Shown here: one piece after another, positions 8,719-16,514 of the stretch
How positions within the stretch are numbered: the first letter of the stretch is position 1
Layout: every line of letters begins with the position of its first letter
Source of the DNA: JAWODU01 sp046483125
GTDB taxonomy: Bacteria; Verrucomicrobiota; Kiritimatiellia; UBA8416; JAWODU01
Reading direction: 5' to 3'
DNA length: 38,879 nucleotides
Assembly: GCA_046483125.1 (NCBI GenBank)
Contig: JAWODU010000022.1
Location: 1-38,879, forward strand
Notes under the pieces: model-generated
Database searches by the model: none
The model's input: only the letters and a program-made list of their open reading frames with translations
What the model was told of the DNA's origin: nothing
Translations under genes and position numbers: made by a program

Positions 8719-9729
8719 ATGAAGTTCAAGCTTACAACCTTTCTGCTCGCCGCCGCCATCATCCTCCTGGCGGCCACGGCCGCACTGCTCATCCGGGTCC
8801 TGCTGTCCACTTCCGTTCCCGATTTCGTTCCTCCCAGGGAACCCGCCCCGCTGTCCGATAATAAGCCGCCCCCTGACGACCGCCTCCTGGGCCACTCCGT
8901 GGTGGAAGTGCGGGCCGAAGCCGAAAAGGAACCTGCCCCGGAAGCCGGGCCGCAGCCGCAAGCCCTCCCAGAGACTGCGCCGGCAACGGAGCCCCCGGCT
9001 TCCGAAATAGGGAAAGTCGTGCTGGTAAAGGGCAGTGCAACGGCCGTGGACCCCCGCGGCAAATACCGCGTTTTAAAAGAGTCGTCGCTGATTTTCAAAA
9101 ACGATCGTGTTCAGACCGCCCCGGACAGCCGCCTCAGTATCCGGTTTATTGACGGCTCAACCGTGTCGCAGGGAGAAAACAGCGCGCTTGTAATCGACAA
9201 ATACATATTCGATCCCAAAAAAAAGAAGGAGGGTAATTGCGCCCTCCGAGTAGTGAAGGGATTCTGTCGGGTTATCACGGGACTCATTACGAAAGCCAAT
9301 CCCGATCGCTTCACGGTACGCACTAAAATGGCCACAATCGGTATACGGGAATGCGAACTCGCGTTTAATTCACAATCTTCGCGGGACGACATATACATTC
9401 TCGATATATCTTCGGGCAGATTCATAAGGATCGAGACAACCGTTGACGGTTCGCAAATAACGGATCCGGGAACAGGCGAAAAGAAATCCGTGCCCGCGGA
9501 AAAGGAAAAGACAATCGGCGTACACGAACCCGGAACCGTGGTTTCCGTCGTTGCGGGCCGCGGATCCGATTCCCGTGCCCTGACCGCCGAAGACTACGCG
9601 GAGGTCATGGATCAGACGTCCCATCTCGACCCGACGGCTTACAGGCTCAAACAGAAACCCGACGGGGCCGTGTTTGAGCTCCGGCCGGAAAAAGGGCGGA
9701 CCCGGCAACGGAAGGAAGAAGAGCAATGA
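8719..9729 (+). CDS. FecR-domain protein with N-terminal membrane anchor
   Basis: A 336-residue protein. One hydrophobic segment (about residues 6-27) acts as signal anchor. A Pro/Glu/Ala-rich linker follows to about 95, then a FecR-type domain (about 98-240): IGKVVLVKGSATAVDPRGKY, then a FidgStvsqGenS-type strand, 'ALRVVKGFCRVI' and 'FTVRTKMATIGIRECEL', the last typical of stand-alone periplasmic FecR domains. The C-terminus is charged. No sigma factor or TonB receptor is nearby, so it is unlikely to be a classical FecIRA anti-sigma; a periplasmic binding or scaffold role fits better. Its stop overlaps the next start as ATGA. Confidence 0.8.
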   Translation: MKFKLTTFLLAAAIILLAATAALLIRVLLSTSVPDFVPPREPAPLSDNKPPPDDRLLGHSVVEVRAEAEKEPAPEAGPQPQALPETAPATEPPASEIGKVVLVKGSATAVDPRGKYRVLKESSLIFKNDRVQTAPDSRLSIRFIDGSTVSQGENSALVIDKYIFDPKKKKEGNCALRVVKGFCRVITGLITKANPDRFTVRTKMATIGIRECELAFNSQSSRDDIYILDISSGRFIRIETTVDGSQITDPGTGEKKSVPAEKEKTIGVHEPGTVVSVVAGRGSDSRALTAEDYAEVMDQTSHLDPTAYRLKQKPDGAVFELRPEKGRTRQRKEEEQ

Positions 9730-11672
9730 CGCGATTTCGGGCGGCTCTCCTCCCGTCCTGCATTTGTCTCATGGTTTTCGCGGGGCGGGGCATGGCCGAA
9801 AGCGAAGAAGGCAATCAACCCGGCCGGGAACTCAGGGTGAAACTGGTGGGCGCGAACCCCGGGGCGGCTTCCTCCGCTCCTTCGGGCGCACCCGTGGAAA
9901 GCTATTACCTGGGCCGACGGCCTGCCGCAAAGGTTGACAGTGAGAGCCCCGGAGAAGCGCGCGCGTGGTACCGCGGCGTGTACCCGGGTATTGATTCTGT
10001 CTGCTTCGCGGACAAGTACCGGTTTGAATACGTGTTCATACTGACCCCCGGCGCCGATCCCGAACTTCTGCGCTTTTTTTTTGAGGGTTCGCTGGGCGTG
10101 GCTTCCCGTGGAAACGGTTCTCTGGACATAAGGGTGCCTGACGGTTTTGTTCTTCAGGGACGCCCCGTCGTAAGAAAAATAGCCGGAGAAAACGAATACA
10201 GGCTGTCCGGCTCTTACGAGATCGACGGCAGAAACATCGTGCGTGTCGACCTGACCGACGCCCTCGAGGATTTTCGCTCCAGGCTCAACGGAACACGTTT
10301 CAACCTTGTGCCGGGCGGAGGCCAGCCGGGCGGGCCAATGTACGATTTCTACATGTCCAAATTCGAAGTAACCAATGAGCAGTTTGTTCGTTTTCTCAAC
10401 GACGCTCAGCGGAACGCAGATTCGCCCCGCGGGGCAAATCTGCATTTCGGCAGGGACGGCAGTATATGGTTCAACCCGGAGAAAAAGGACGAAAGCCTGA
10501 TATTCGATATATCGAAGACGGAAATAACCTACGCGCCGGATAACCCGCCCGGTGAAAGATATCATCACGCGCGTACTCCCGACGGCAAAACCCCTTTTGC
10601 AGTCCATCCGGCGGCCGGTGTCTCATGGTATGGAGCGCTCAAGTACTGCAACTGGCTCACGCTCCGATCCGGCCGCGGAATGGCGGAACGATGTTACACC
10701 GAAGGCGATGAACCGCTGGACTGGAAACCGGTTACCGCCACCAACTGGAATCGCGGAATGTTCCAGGACGCCGAAAGACAACTCTGGCTCAGGCTCAAGG
10801 GTCTCAGGCTTCCCATGCTGGACAGCGATGTTTCGGATATTACAACAAACAGGTACAACGAATTTTTTAAAGCCGCATCGTGGAACGGCGAACAGAATAT
10901 GCAATACGGTTTCGGCAGGGATCTCTTTGAAGGCACCGAGGCCAGTTTCGCCGACACTACGAACCGGCGGGCGGGCCGGCCGATGCCGGTTGGATTCTTT
11001 GACGGCCGCAACACTCTCGGTCAATTCCCTGCCGGACCGAACAGAAACCTTTACGGTATTTACGACCTGAGCGGAAATGCCGAAGAATGGACCACCGACA
11101 CCGCTTGTCCGGGCAATCCGGCGTTGAGGGCAGTCTTCGGCGGCTCGTCCAGAGACCATTCCAGGCCGGTTTCCGAAGGCTCCGCGGCGCGTCCCGGCTC
11201 CGCGGACCCGCTGAGAGGTTTCCGGACGGCTACCACTCATTTGCCGGCGCCCGTGCTTATCGTGCATATACTTTTCAGATTTTACTCCGAACCCGGCCGG
11301 CCTCCGGAAGGAATACCCGGGGGTCCGTTTCCCGTCTATCCTCTTCTCTATCCTCTTCCGGAAGCTGAAGAAATCCTCGAAGCACGTCACCTCGAGCGTG
11401 AACCTGCCGGTACCGTGGACATAGTTTCCCCGCCTGAAACCACGGACGACGTCACCCCCGACGGGCTCGTTTACGGTCCTCTTCAAGCGGAAGAAGAAGA
11501 GGAAGAAGAGCCCGGAGAAACAGCCGGAGCCGCGGCCGCGAGACCCGCACCCGGCCCGGGTACCACAACCACCACGACAACAACGACAACGACTACGACC
11601 ACGACCACAACAACAACAGTTCCAGTGCCGCCCCCTATTCCCGATCCGCCCATAAGCCCGAGCGGTTTGTGA
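9726..11672 (+). CDS. Exported SUMF1-fold protein with N-terminal DUF7948-like domain and C-terminal poly-Thr tail
   Basis: 648 residues. A signal peptide (about 1-24, ending GRGMA) is followed by a domain at about 55-195 resembling the module that precedes SBBP repeats (VYPGIDSVCF, EYVFILTPGADPELLRFFFEG). Next is an FGE-sulfatase (SUMF1) fold at about 210-500: MYDFYMSKFEVTNEQFVRFL, VSWYGALKYCNWL, LRLPM, YGIYDLSGNAEEWT and a final RGFRTAT. The two cysteines used by true formylglycine-generating enzymes are absent from the expected C-terminal segment (FGGSSRDHS...LRGFR), so it is probably structural or binding. The tail has an acidic run, Ala/Pro/Gly, 19 consecutive Thr and a Pro-rich end. It starts at ATGA overlapping the FecR gene and is followed by a Wzy_C-family ligase. 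Confidence 0.8.
   Translation: MTRFRAALLPSCICLMVFAGRGMAESEEGNQPGRELRVKLVGANPGAASSAPSGAPVESYYLGRRPAAKVDSESPGEARAWYRGVYPGIDSVCFADKYRFEYVFILTPGADPELLRFFFEGSLGVASRGNGSLDIRVPDGFVLQGRPVVRKIAGENEYRLSGSYEIDGRNIVRVDLTDALEDFRSRLNGTRFNLVPGGGQPGGPMYDFYMSKFEVTNEQFVRFLNDAQRNADSPRGANLHFGRDGSIWFNPEKKDESLIFDISKTEITYAPDNPPGERYHHARTPDGKTPFAVHPAAGVSWYGALKYCNWLTLRSGRGMAERCYTEGDEPLDWKPVTATNWNRGMFQDAERQLWLRLKGLRLPMLDSDVSDITTNRYNEFFKAASWNGEQNMQYGFGRDLFEGTEASFADTTNRRAGRPMPVGFFDGRNTLGQFPAGPNRNLYGIYDLSGNAEEWTTDTACPGNPALRAVFGGSSRDHSRPVSEGSAARPGSADPLRGFRTATTHLPAPVLIVHILFRFYSEPGRPPEGIPGGPFPVYPLLYPLPEAEEILEARHLEREPAGTVDIVSPPETTDDVTPDGLVYGPLQAEEEEEEEPGETAGAAAARPAPGPGTTTTTTTTTTTTTTTTTTTVPVPPPIPDPPISPSGL
11562..11618 (+). repeat. 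Threonine codon run (19 x ACN)
   Basis: Nineteen consecutive Thr codons in the SUMF1-fold gene. All four ACN codons are mixed (ACC, ACA, ACG, ACT), so this is not a clean trinucleotide expansion. The mixture suggests the protein-level threonine run is kept by selection. Confidence 0.9.
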
Positions 11673-13459
11673 TGAAATTCCCGCATCAGTCACAACGTCT
11701 TGTTTTTCTCATACCGGTGGTGCTCGTAACGGCACTGGCGGTGCTTGCGGCGGGGGTTATACCCTTTGCGCTCAGCGCAGTGTCCGCGGCTGTATGCCTG
11801 GGCTGGCTGACCGTATTAAAAACTGTTCCCAGGAACAGAGTGATCCTGTTTTTTTTCGCCGGAGTTGCTTTTGTCTTTCTGACTTATCTGCCCATGCCGG
11901 CCTTTGTCCACCGCGCCAACCCCCGGCGGGCTGTTCAAAACCGGACCGCCGCCGGGGCGGTTGAAAGGGCCGCCGATCTTGGAATAGCCAATCCGGTGGA
12001 CCGGCATTTCAGCCTGAGCCGGGACCGGGCCGGCACCGGCCGCGCTCTGCTTCTGCTGATAACGGTCCTCGGAACCCTCGCCCTCACGTCCGCGATGCGG
12101 AATACCTGGAAGAAAAAGTTTCTGAAATTTCTGATTGTTATCGGCACCGTGCTTGCGGCGGCCGGTTTTACAACCCAATGGCTCCTTCCGCAGGGAAAGT
12201 ACGTCTGGTGGCTTATTCCCGTAGAGCACGGTGAACCGGCGGGCTGTTTCATCAACAGAAATCATTTCGGCGGCTTCGTGGCCCTCCTCTGCCCCGCGGC
12301 TCTTGTTCTTTTCGCACGCGGCCTTTCGCGTCGCAACGCCCGGGAAATCCTGTGGCCCGGAACAGCTTTCGCGGTGATGAGTCTGGCGGTTTTCGCGTCG
12401 CTTTCGCGGGGCGCGTGGATAGCCTACGCGGCGGCCGTTATCGCAACTCTTACCTTGTCGGCGCGCGGCAGTCGCCTTTTGAGAACCGCGGGAGCCGCCC
12501 TCCTGGCGGCCTTCACGTTACTCGGCGTTCTTATCGCGGGTCCCCGGGAAATCGAAGAAAGGGCGGCGTCACTTCATGAACCCGTCCGGACCCCCAGCGC
12601 CAGGATGAGAATCGCCACCTGGCGGAACAGTCTCGAAATAGTTCCCGATTTCCCCATCGCCGGCGTGGGGGCGGGCGCGTTCCGCGCCGTATTTCCCCAG
12701 TACCGCACCGCCGCTACGCGTCAATCATACACCTTCGCCGAAAACGACTACATTCAGACCATGGTGGAAGGAGGCGCCCTGGGCACTTTCCTGTCAATAG
12801 CCGTGCTGTGGTTTTTCCTGCGTGGCTGGCGCCGCCGTGTACGTTCAGGAGATCTGGACGCTGACATCAGCCTTTCGGTCGCGGGGGCGCTGATCGCCGC
12901 CTGTGTCCATTCGATGTTCGATTTTCCGGCACGCGTGCCGCTTTACGCCGTTGTTCTGGCCTCAATGGCGGGTCTTGTTATTGAGGACGGCGCCCCCGGA
13001 AGCACCGAACCCCCTGCGCGCGGCGCAGTATCGTGGGCCGCTATCCCGATAGCGGCACTCATATGCGTGGCTTCAATATCCGTATCGGGAAAAAGCGTTT
13101 ATACGCTTGACGATCCGGTCTACCTGACTTCGGCGGACACGACGGCACTTTGCCGCTCCCTCATATGGTCGCCTGCATACTGGGTTCCCTGGTACCACCT
13201 CGGAAGATCCGCCATGGCTTCGGACGGTAACCCGGCACACGAATTCGGAGAAGAATGTATAAGCCGGGCAGCTTATTACGATCCCAACAACTATCGCCTG
13301 TGGCGCGAACTTGCCCGGGTCCGTCTCGGTATCGGGGACACCGCCGGGGCGCTTGAAGCCTACAGGCGTACGAGGGAACTGCGCGAATGGGTCCGCGTTC
13401 CGGAACTCGAACGGCTGGCTTCCGGTTCGAAACTTGATTCACGCCCCCTCCGCAGATAG
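11672..13459 (+). CDS. O-antigen ligase/polymerase-like membrane protein (Wzy_C family) with C-terminal TPR-like region
   Basis: About 595 residues with around eleven hydrophobic helices. A large non-cytoplasmic loop and the Wzy_C core are visible: CFINRNHFGGFVALLCPAAL, 'FASLSRGAWIAYAAAV', GVGAGAFRAVFPQYRT and ENDYIQTMVEGGALGTFLSI. This family includes O-antigen ligase WaaL, Wzy polymerases and the protein O-oligosaccharyltransferase PglL. After the last helix (about 450-470) comes a soluble region ending in a TPR-like repeat (YRLWRELARVRLGIGDTAGA). The start is ATG at 11672, overlapping the previous stop (TGATG); GTG at 11669 is the alternative. Co-translation with a Thr-tailed exported protein suggests a protein-glycosylation role, as inference. 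Confidence 0.75.
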   Translation: MKFPHQSQRLVFLIPVVLVTALAVLAAGVIPFALSAVSAAVCLGWLTVLKTVPRNRVILFFFAGVAFVFLTYLPMPAFVHRANPRRAVQNRTAAGAVERAADLGIANPVDRHFSLSRDRAGTGRALLLLITVLGTLALTSAMRNTWKKKFLKFLIVIGTVLAAAGFTTQWLLPQGKYVWWLIPVEHGEPAGCFINRNHFGGFVALLCPAALVLFARGLSRRNAREILWPGTAFAVMSLAVFASLSRGAWIAYAAAVIATLTLSARGSRLLRTAGAALLAAFTLLGVLIAGPREIEERAASLHEPVRTPSARMRIATWRNSLEIVPDFPIAGVGAGAFRAVFPQYRTAATRQSYTFAENDYIQTMVEGGALGTFLSIAVLWFFLRGWRRRVRSGDLDADISLSVAGALIAACVHSMFDFPARVPLYAVVLASMAGLVIEDGAPGSTEPPARGAVSWAAIPIAALICVASISVSGKSVYTLDDPVYLTSADTTALCRSLIWSPAYWVPWYHLGRSAMASDGNPAHEFGEECISRAAYYDPNNYRLWRELARVRLGIGDTAGALEAYRRTRELREWVRVPELERLASGSKLDSRPLRR

Positions 13460-13469
13460 CATCGCGTCC

Positions 13470-13826
13470 ATGAATCATCTCGTCATAGGCTCTTCCGTGC
13501 CTTTTATACTAGGTCTCACGGTGTACGTCCTGCGGCGCTTCCGGGCCACTGTCGCCATGCTCCTTGTCGTGCCTATGGGCATGGGCGCGGGAATGGTATG
13601 GGCGGTTATTCCGGACATACCGCGGCTCCTGGGTGATTCGGAATTTTACCATAGCCTCGCCCGGAACCACGTGTGCGATATCTTCCTCTGGCATTACACG
13701 CTGGATGGAACCGAGACTTACACTCCCTGGTTTGCCGTTGTTTTCGTCGTCATGGCCGCTTCGCTTCTCTTCGCGGCGTGGCGGGAACTGCGAATCGCCG
13801 AATTATCCCGGGCTGGCGCTTGTTGA
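13470..13826 (+). CDS. Small membrane protein of unknown function (first of a pair)
   Basis: 118 residues from ATG 13470 (MNHLVIGSSVPFILGLTVYV); a longer frame upstream lies inside the preceding gene and is not protein-like. Three hydrophobic helices are predicted: about 4-21, 27-50 and 86-105. Between helices 2 and 3 is a polar loop with His, Cys, Trp, Tyr and Asp (NHVCDIFLWHYTLDGTETY). I do not recognise the family. It starts 10 bases after the ligase stop and ends 13 bases before the next small membrane gene, so it is probably in the same operon. The Shine-Dalgarno is weak. Confidence 0.7.
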   Translation: MNHLVIGSSVPFILGLTVYVLRRFRATVAMLLVVPMGMGAGMVWAVIPDIPRLLGDSEFYHSLARNHVCDIFLWHYTLDGTETYTPWFAVVFVVMAASLLFAAWRELRIAELSRAGAC

Positions 13827-13839
13827 AAGGAATTCTTTC

Positions 13840-14202
13840 ATGGCTCATTCAGTATTTCATTTCGCCGCGGCGCAGGCCGGGGCAACCGCGATTCTGATCT
13901 TCGCGGCACTGCCGAAACTGCTCAAACGACGCCCTTCAGCCATGATCATGGGCAGGGGTCTTACGGCTGTATATCTTTTCTCGATCCTCGCGGTTGTGCC
14001 CAGTGTTCTGCGACACTTCGGAATCATCAGCGCCGGGCCGGCGCCGTTCTGGATGAACATTTTCGTATTTCATCCCCTCATAGACCGGGCCGTAGACGGC
14101 GGAATGCTTATCGGCAGGCTTCTTCTGGTGACGTGTTTTCTGACACAGTACGCGGTTATTCTTTACAGTCTTATCCGCGCGCGGAAGGCGATCTTGCGGT
14201 AA
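13840..14202 (+). CDS. Small membrane protein of unknown function (second of a pair)
   Basis: 120 residues from ATG 13840 (MAHSVFHFAAAQAGATAILI), preceded by AAAGGAA. That ribosome-binding site lies in a small GAAAG/CTTTC hairpin directly before the start. Three to four hydrophobic helices are predicted (about 5-25, 38-58, 70-85, 92-113). A loop FHPLIDRAVDGG loosely recalls the FLWHYTLDG loop of its neighbour; whether they are related is unknown. Family not recognised. Its 3' end overlaps the convergent kdtA gene by 32 bases. Confidence 0.7.
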   Translation: MAHSVFHFAAAQAGATAILIFAALPKLLKRRPSAMIMGRGLTAVYLFSILAVVPSVLRHFGIISAGPAPFWMNIFVFHPLIDRAVDGGMLIGRLLLVTCFLTQYAVILYSLIRARKAILR

Positions 14203-15505
14203 TCAGCCTGTTTACGGCTTCCGCGCAGATCCTTGAGACACCTCTCTTGCTCTCGACAATTTCCCGGGCACGGCGGCCGTATTCGGTTCTTTTTACTGCA
14301 TCACCCAGGAGAGACCGTATCGCGTTTTCCAGCTCCCCCGTGTCGCGAGCCTGCACAATCGCTTTCGCGGAAAGGAAATCCGATGAAACCACCGGAAAGT
14401 TTTCCAGGTGAGGTCCGGTTACAATCGGTTTGCCCAATACCGCCGGTTCCATGATGTTCTGGCCTCCGCTTGCGGTAAGGCTCTTGCCCACAAACACTAC
14501 CGAGGCGCATGCGTAAAAATCCTGAAGTTCGCCCGTCGTATCCACGAGCAGAATATCCGGCGTGGCGCCGCGGCTGGTTTGACTCAATTCTCCGGGCCGC
14601 AGGAAACTTCTTCTAACGCATATCAACCCCAGTTTTTCCGCTTCTCTCAACACCGATTCGCTTCTTTCAGCGTGCCGGGGTACAAGCACCAGTCCGACAT
14701 CCGGAAAGGATCCTTTCAGCGCCCTGTAAACTTCTATCAGGGCCGCCTCTTCGCCGGGCCACGTCGAGCCTCCAACGATAACGGAGGCCTCGGGATTGAG
14801 TCCCGCCTGGCGGAGCACGCCGAGAGCCTTATCGGCCCCGGCCGCTCCGCCCGCGGCCACGTCGTATTTCGCGGTACCTGCGGTCCTGACCGCAGCTTTA
14901 CCTGCTCCAAGTTCGAGTATCCTCCTGCTGTCCGCCTCGGTTTGCATGAGCGCCAGGTCAAATGACGCGAAAATTCTGCGGAAGAAGAGCCTCAGGGCGT
15001 GATATCCGCGGTATGAAGATCCGGAAATACGGCCGTTGATAAGCGCAACAGGAATGCCGTAATCTTTCGCCTTCCTGATAAGATTGGGCCATACTTCTCC
15101 CTCAGTAAGAACCAGGGCTTGCGGCCGCAGTCTTTTCAGCGCCTTTTTCGGCACACCCGGAAGATCAACCGGGAAATACAGCAGAACATCGCGTTTATCG
15201 ATCTTGTTTTCCGCAACCTTGTATCCGGTGGAAGTCGTAGTCGTGAGTATAAAGGCCTTCTCCGCCGCCAGCCGGCGGAATTCGGAAATGAAATTCAGCG
15301 CCACGTAGACTTCTCCCACGCTTACCGCGTGTATCCAGATACGTTCGCGCTCGCGTACCAGGTTGAGCGTTTTCTTTGAATACACCGCGAGCCTCTGCGC
15401 GAAATTTCGCGCGTAGCCGCCTCTTCTGCACATGCGCCAGATGAAGCGCGGGAGCATCAGCAGATAGCCCGCGCAGAACAATAAGTTGTAAATGAACCAC
15501 AACAT
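14171..15505 (-). CDS. kdtA: 3-deoxy-D-manno-octulosonic acid (Kdo) transferase
   Basis: A 444-residue GT30 enzyme that adds Kdo from CMP-Kdo to lipid A precursors on the inner face of the inner membrane. An N-terminal membrane anchor (MLWFIYNLLFCAGYLLMLPR) is followed by WIHAVSVGEVYVALNFI with the catalytic Glu region, TEGEVWPNLIRKAKDYGIPV, a second Rossmann domain with GSTWPGEEAAL and VPRHAERS, and QNIMEPAVLGKPIVTGPHLE. The start at 15505 places the anchor at the N-terminus; 41 further in-frame residues overlap xerC and are not family-like. It is last in dprA-topA-xerC-kdtA. It is direct evidence for an LPS-type outer membrane. Confidence 0.93.
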   Translation of the reverse strand: MLWFIYNLLFCAGYLLMLPRFIWRMCRRGGYARNFAQRLAVYSKKTLNLVRERERIWIHAVSVGEVYVALNFISEFRRLAAEKAFILTTTTSTGYKVAENKIDKRDVLLYFPVDLPGVPKKALKRLRPQALVLTEGEVWPNLIRKAKDYGIPVALINGRISGSSYRGYHALRLFFRRIFASFDLALMQTEADSRRILELGAGKAAVRTAGTAKYDVAAGGAAGADKALGVLRQAGLNPEASVIVGGSTWPGEEAALIEVYRALKGSFPDVGLVLVPRHAERSESVLREAEKLGLICVRRSFLRPGELSQTSRGATPDILLVDTTGELQDFYACASVVFVGKSLTASGGQNIMEPAVLGKPIVTGPHLENFPVVSSDFLSAKAIVQARDTGELENAIRSLLGDAVKRTEYGRRAREIVESKRGVSRICAEAVNRLITARSPSARG

Positions 15506-15518
15506 CCCGGTATTCCTT

Positions 15519-16514
15519 TTACGCCCTCGGGTGCGATGCGTCGTAAACCTCTTTGAGCCGTTCCACGGTGACGTGAGTATATATCTGCGTGGTTGAAAGA
15601 CTCGCGTGTCCCAGCAGTTCCTGTACACTCCGCAGGTCCGCCCCGGCGTCCAGCATATGGGTAGCGAACGAGTGCCTCAGGGCGTGAGGAGAAAAGCGCC
15701 CGTCGAGTCCCGCGGCAATAAGATATTTTTTCATCATTCTCTCGATCGACCGTGCCGTCAGGGGCCCGCCATGCAGGTTACGGAAAACTCTTTGTTCTTT
15801 GTTTTTCGTCTGTCCGGACGGCCAGATCTCATCCGCCTTGTCCATTGCCTTTTTCAGGGCTTTGAATGCCGGTCTCCCTATCGGGCAAAGCCGCTCCTTC
15901 GACCCCTTGCCCCGCACCTTTACAATTCCGGACAGGAGGTCAACGTCTTTCTCGCGGAGCCCCGTGATCTCCCCTACCCTCGCTCCGGTGCTGTACAGCA
16001 ATTCCAGCAACGCCCCGTCCCTCAACGCCGCGTACTCACTGAGCCGGGCATCTCCGCCCGTTTGTTTCTTTCCGGAAGCGGGACGGGCCTTCGTCCCGGC
16101 CGGCGCTTCCAGAAGCCTCGCAACTTCTCTCACGGACAGCACGTGCGGCAGATCGCGTTTTCTTTTCGGGGCCCGCAAACCCGCGAAAGGACTGCGGCTT
16201 ACGTACTCTTCTCTCTCCAGAAACTTGTAAAAGGACCTGAGACTCGCGAGTTTTCTGCCCGTCGTGGCCGGTTCCGCTCCCGTCTTCTGAAACTGCACCA
16301 GGAACCTCCTGGCGGAAAATCTGTCCGGTTCATCCCAGGGAAACGGCGGAGGACGGTCCGCTCCCCATTCGAATTCGACAAATTGAGCTATGTCGATCTT
16401 ATATCCCGCCAGGGTATGCCGCGAGGCGTTACGTTCATTTTCCAGGTACCGGAAGAAATGAGCCGCCGTCGGGTCTTTTTCAAGGCTGACCCGGACCGCT
16501 TCCGGTTCCTTCAT
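15519..16514 (-). CDS. xerC: Tyrosine recombinase XerC/XerD-like
   Basis: 331 residues from ATG 16514. An N-terminal SAM-like DNA-binding domain (FFRYLENERNASRHTLAGYK) is followed by a catalytic domain with the expected residues: Arg in STGARVGEI, Lys in VRGKGSKERL, HALRHSFATHM, and GHASLSTTQIYTHV with the nucleophile Tyr. It resolves chromosome dimers at dif. The insertion around residues 150-165 (Lys/Ala/Gly-rich, GTKARPASGKKQTGG) is longer than usual. An alternative ATG at 16547 lies further inside topA; 16514 has the better AGGA. Position in dprA-topA-xerC favours XerC over an integron or phage integrase. No dif-like site was seen in the window. Confidence 0.9.
   Translation of the reverse strand: MKEPEAVRVSLEKDPTAAHFFRYLENERNASRHTLAGYKIDIAQFVEFEWGADRPPPFPWDEPDRFSARRFLVQFQKTGAEPATTGRKLASLRSFYKFLEREEYVSRSPFAGLRAPKRKRDLPHVLSVREVARLLEAPAGTKARPASGKKQTGGDARLSEYAALRDGALLELLYSTGARVGEITGLREKDVDLLSGIVKVRGKGSKERLCPIGRPAFKALKKAMDKADEIWPSGQTKNKEQRVFRNLHGGPLTARSIERMMKKYLIAAGLDGRFSPHALRHSFATHMLDAGADLRSVQELLGHASLSTTQIYTHVTVERLKEVYDASHPRA

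Noticed and set aside
8719..9729. FecR anti-sigma regulator of iron transport
   Set aside because: No ECF sigma factor or TonB-dependent receptor is adjacent and the N-terminus is a plain signal anchor, so only the FecR domain is reported.
10623..11693. A 356-codon minus-strand open frame
   Set aside because: Antisense shadow of the SUMF1-fold gene, whose plus-strand frame has clear domains, a signal peptide and ATGA coupling. The shadow is Gly/Arg-rich, as expected from GC-rich antisense.
14171..14202. Frameshift or wrong end where the second small membrane gene and kdtA overlap by 32 bases
   Set aside because: Both frames read cleanly to their stops and the KdtA C-terminus (AEAVNRLITARS) looks normal, so it is taken as a genuine convergent overlap.
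15519..16514. Phage or island integrase
   Set aside because: The recombinase sits in dprA-topA-xerC with no tRNA, excisionase or phage genes beside it, so it is called XerC.
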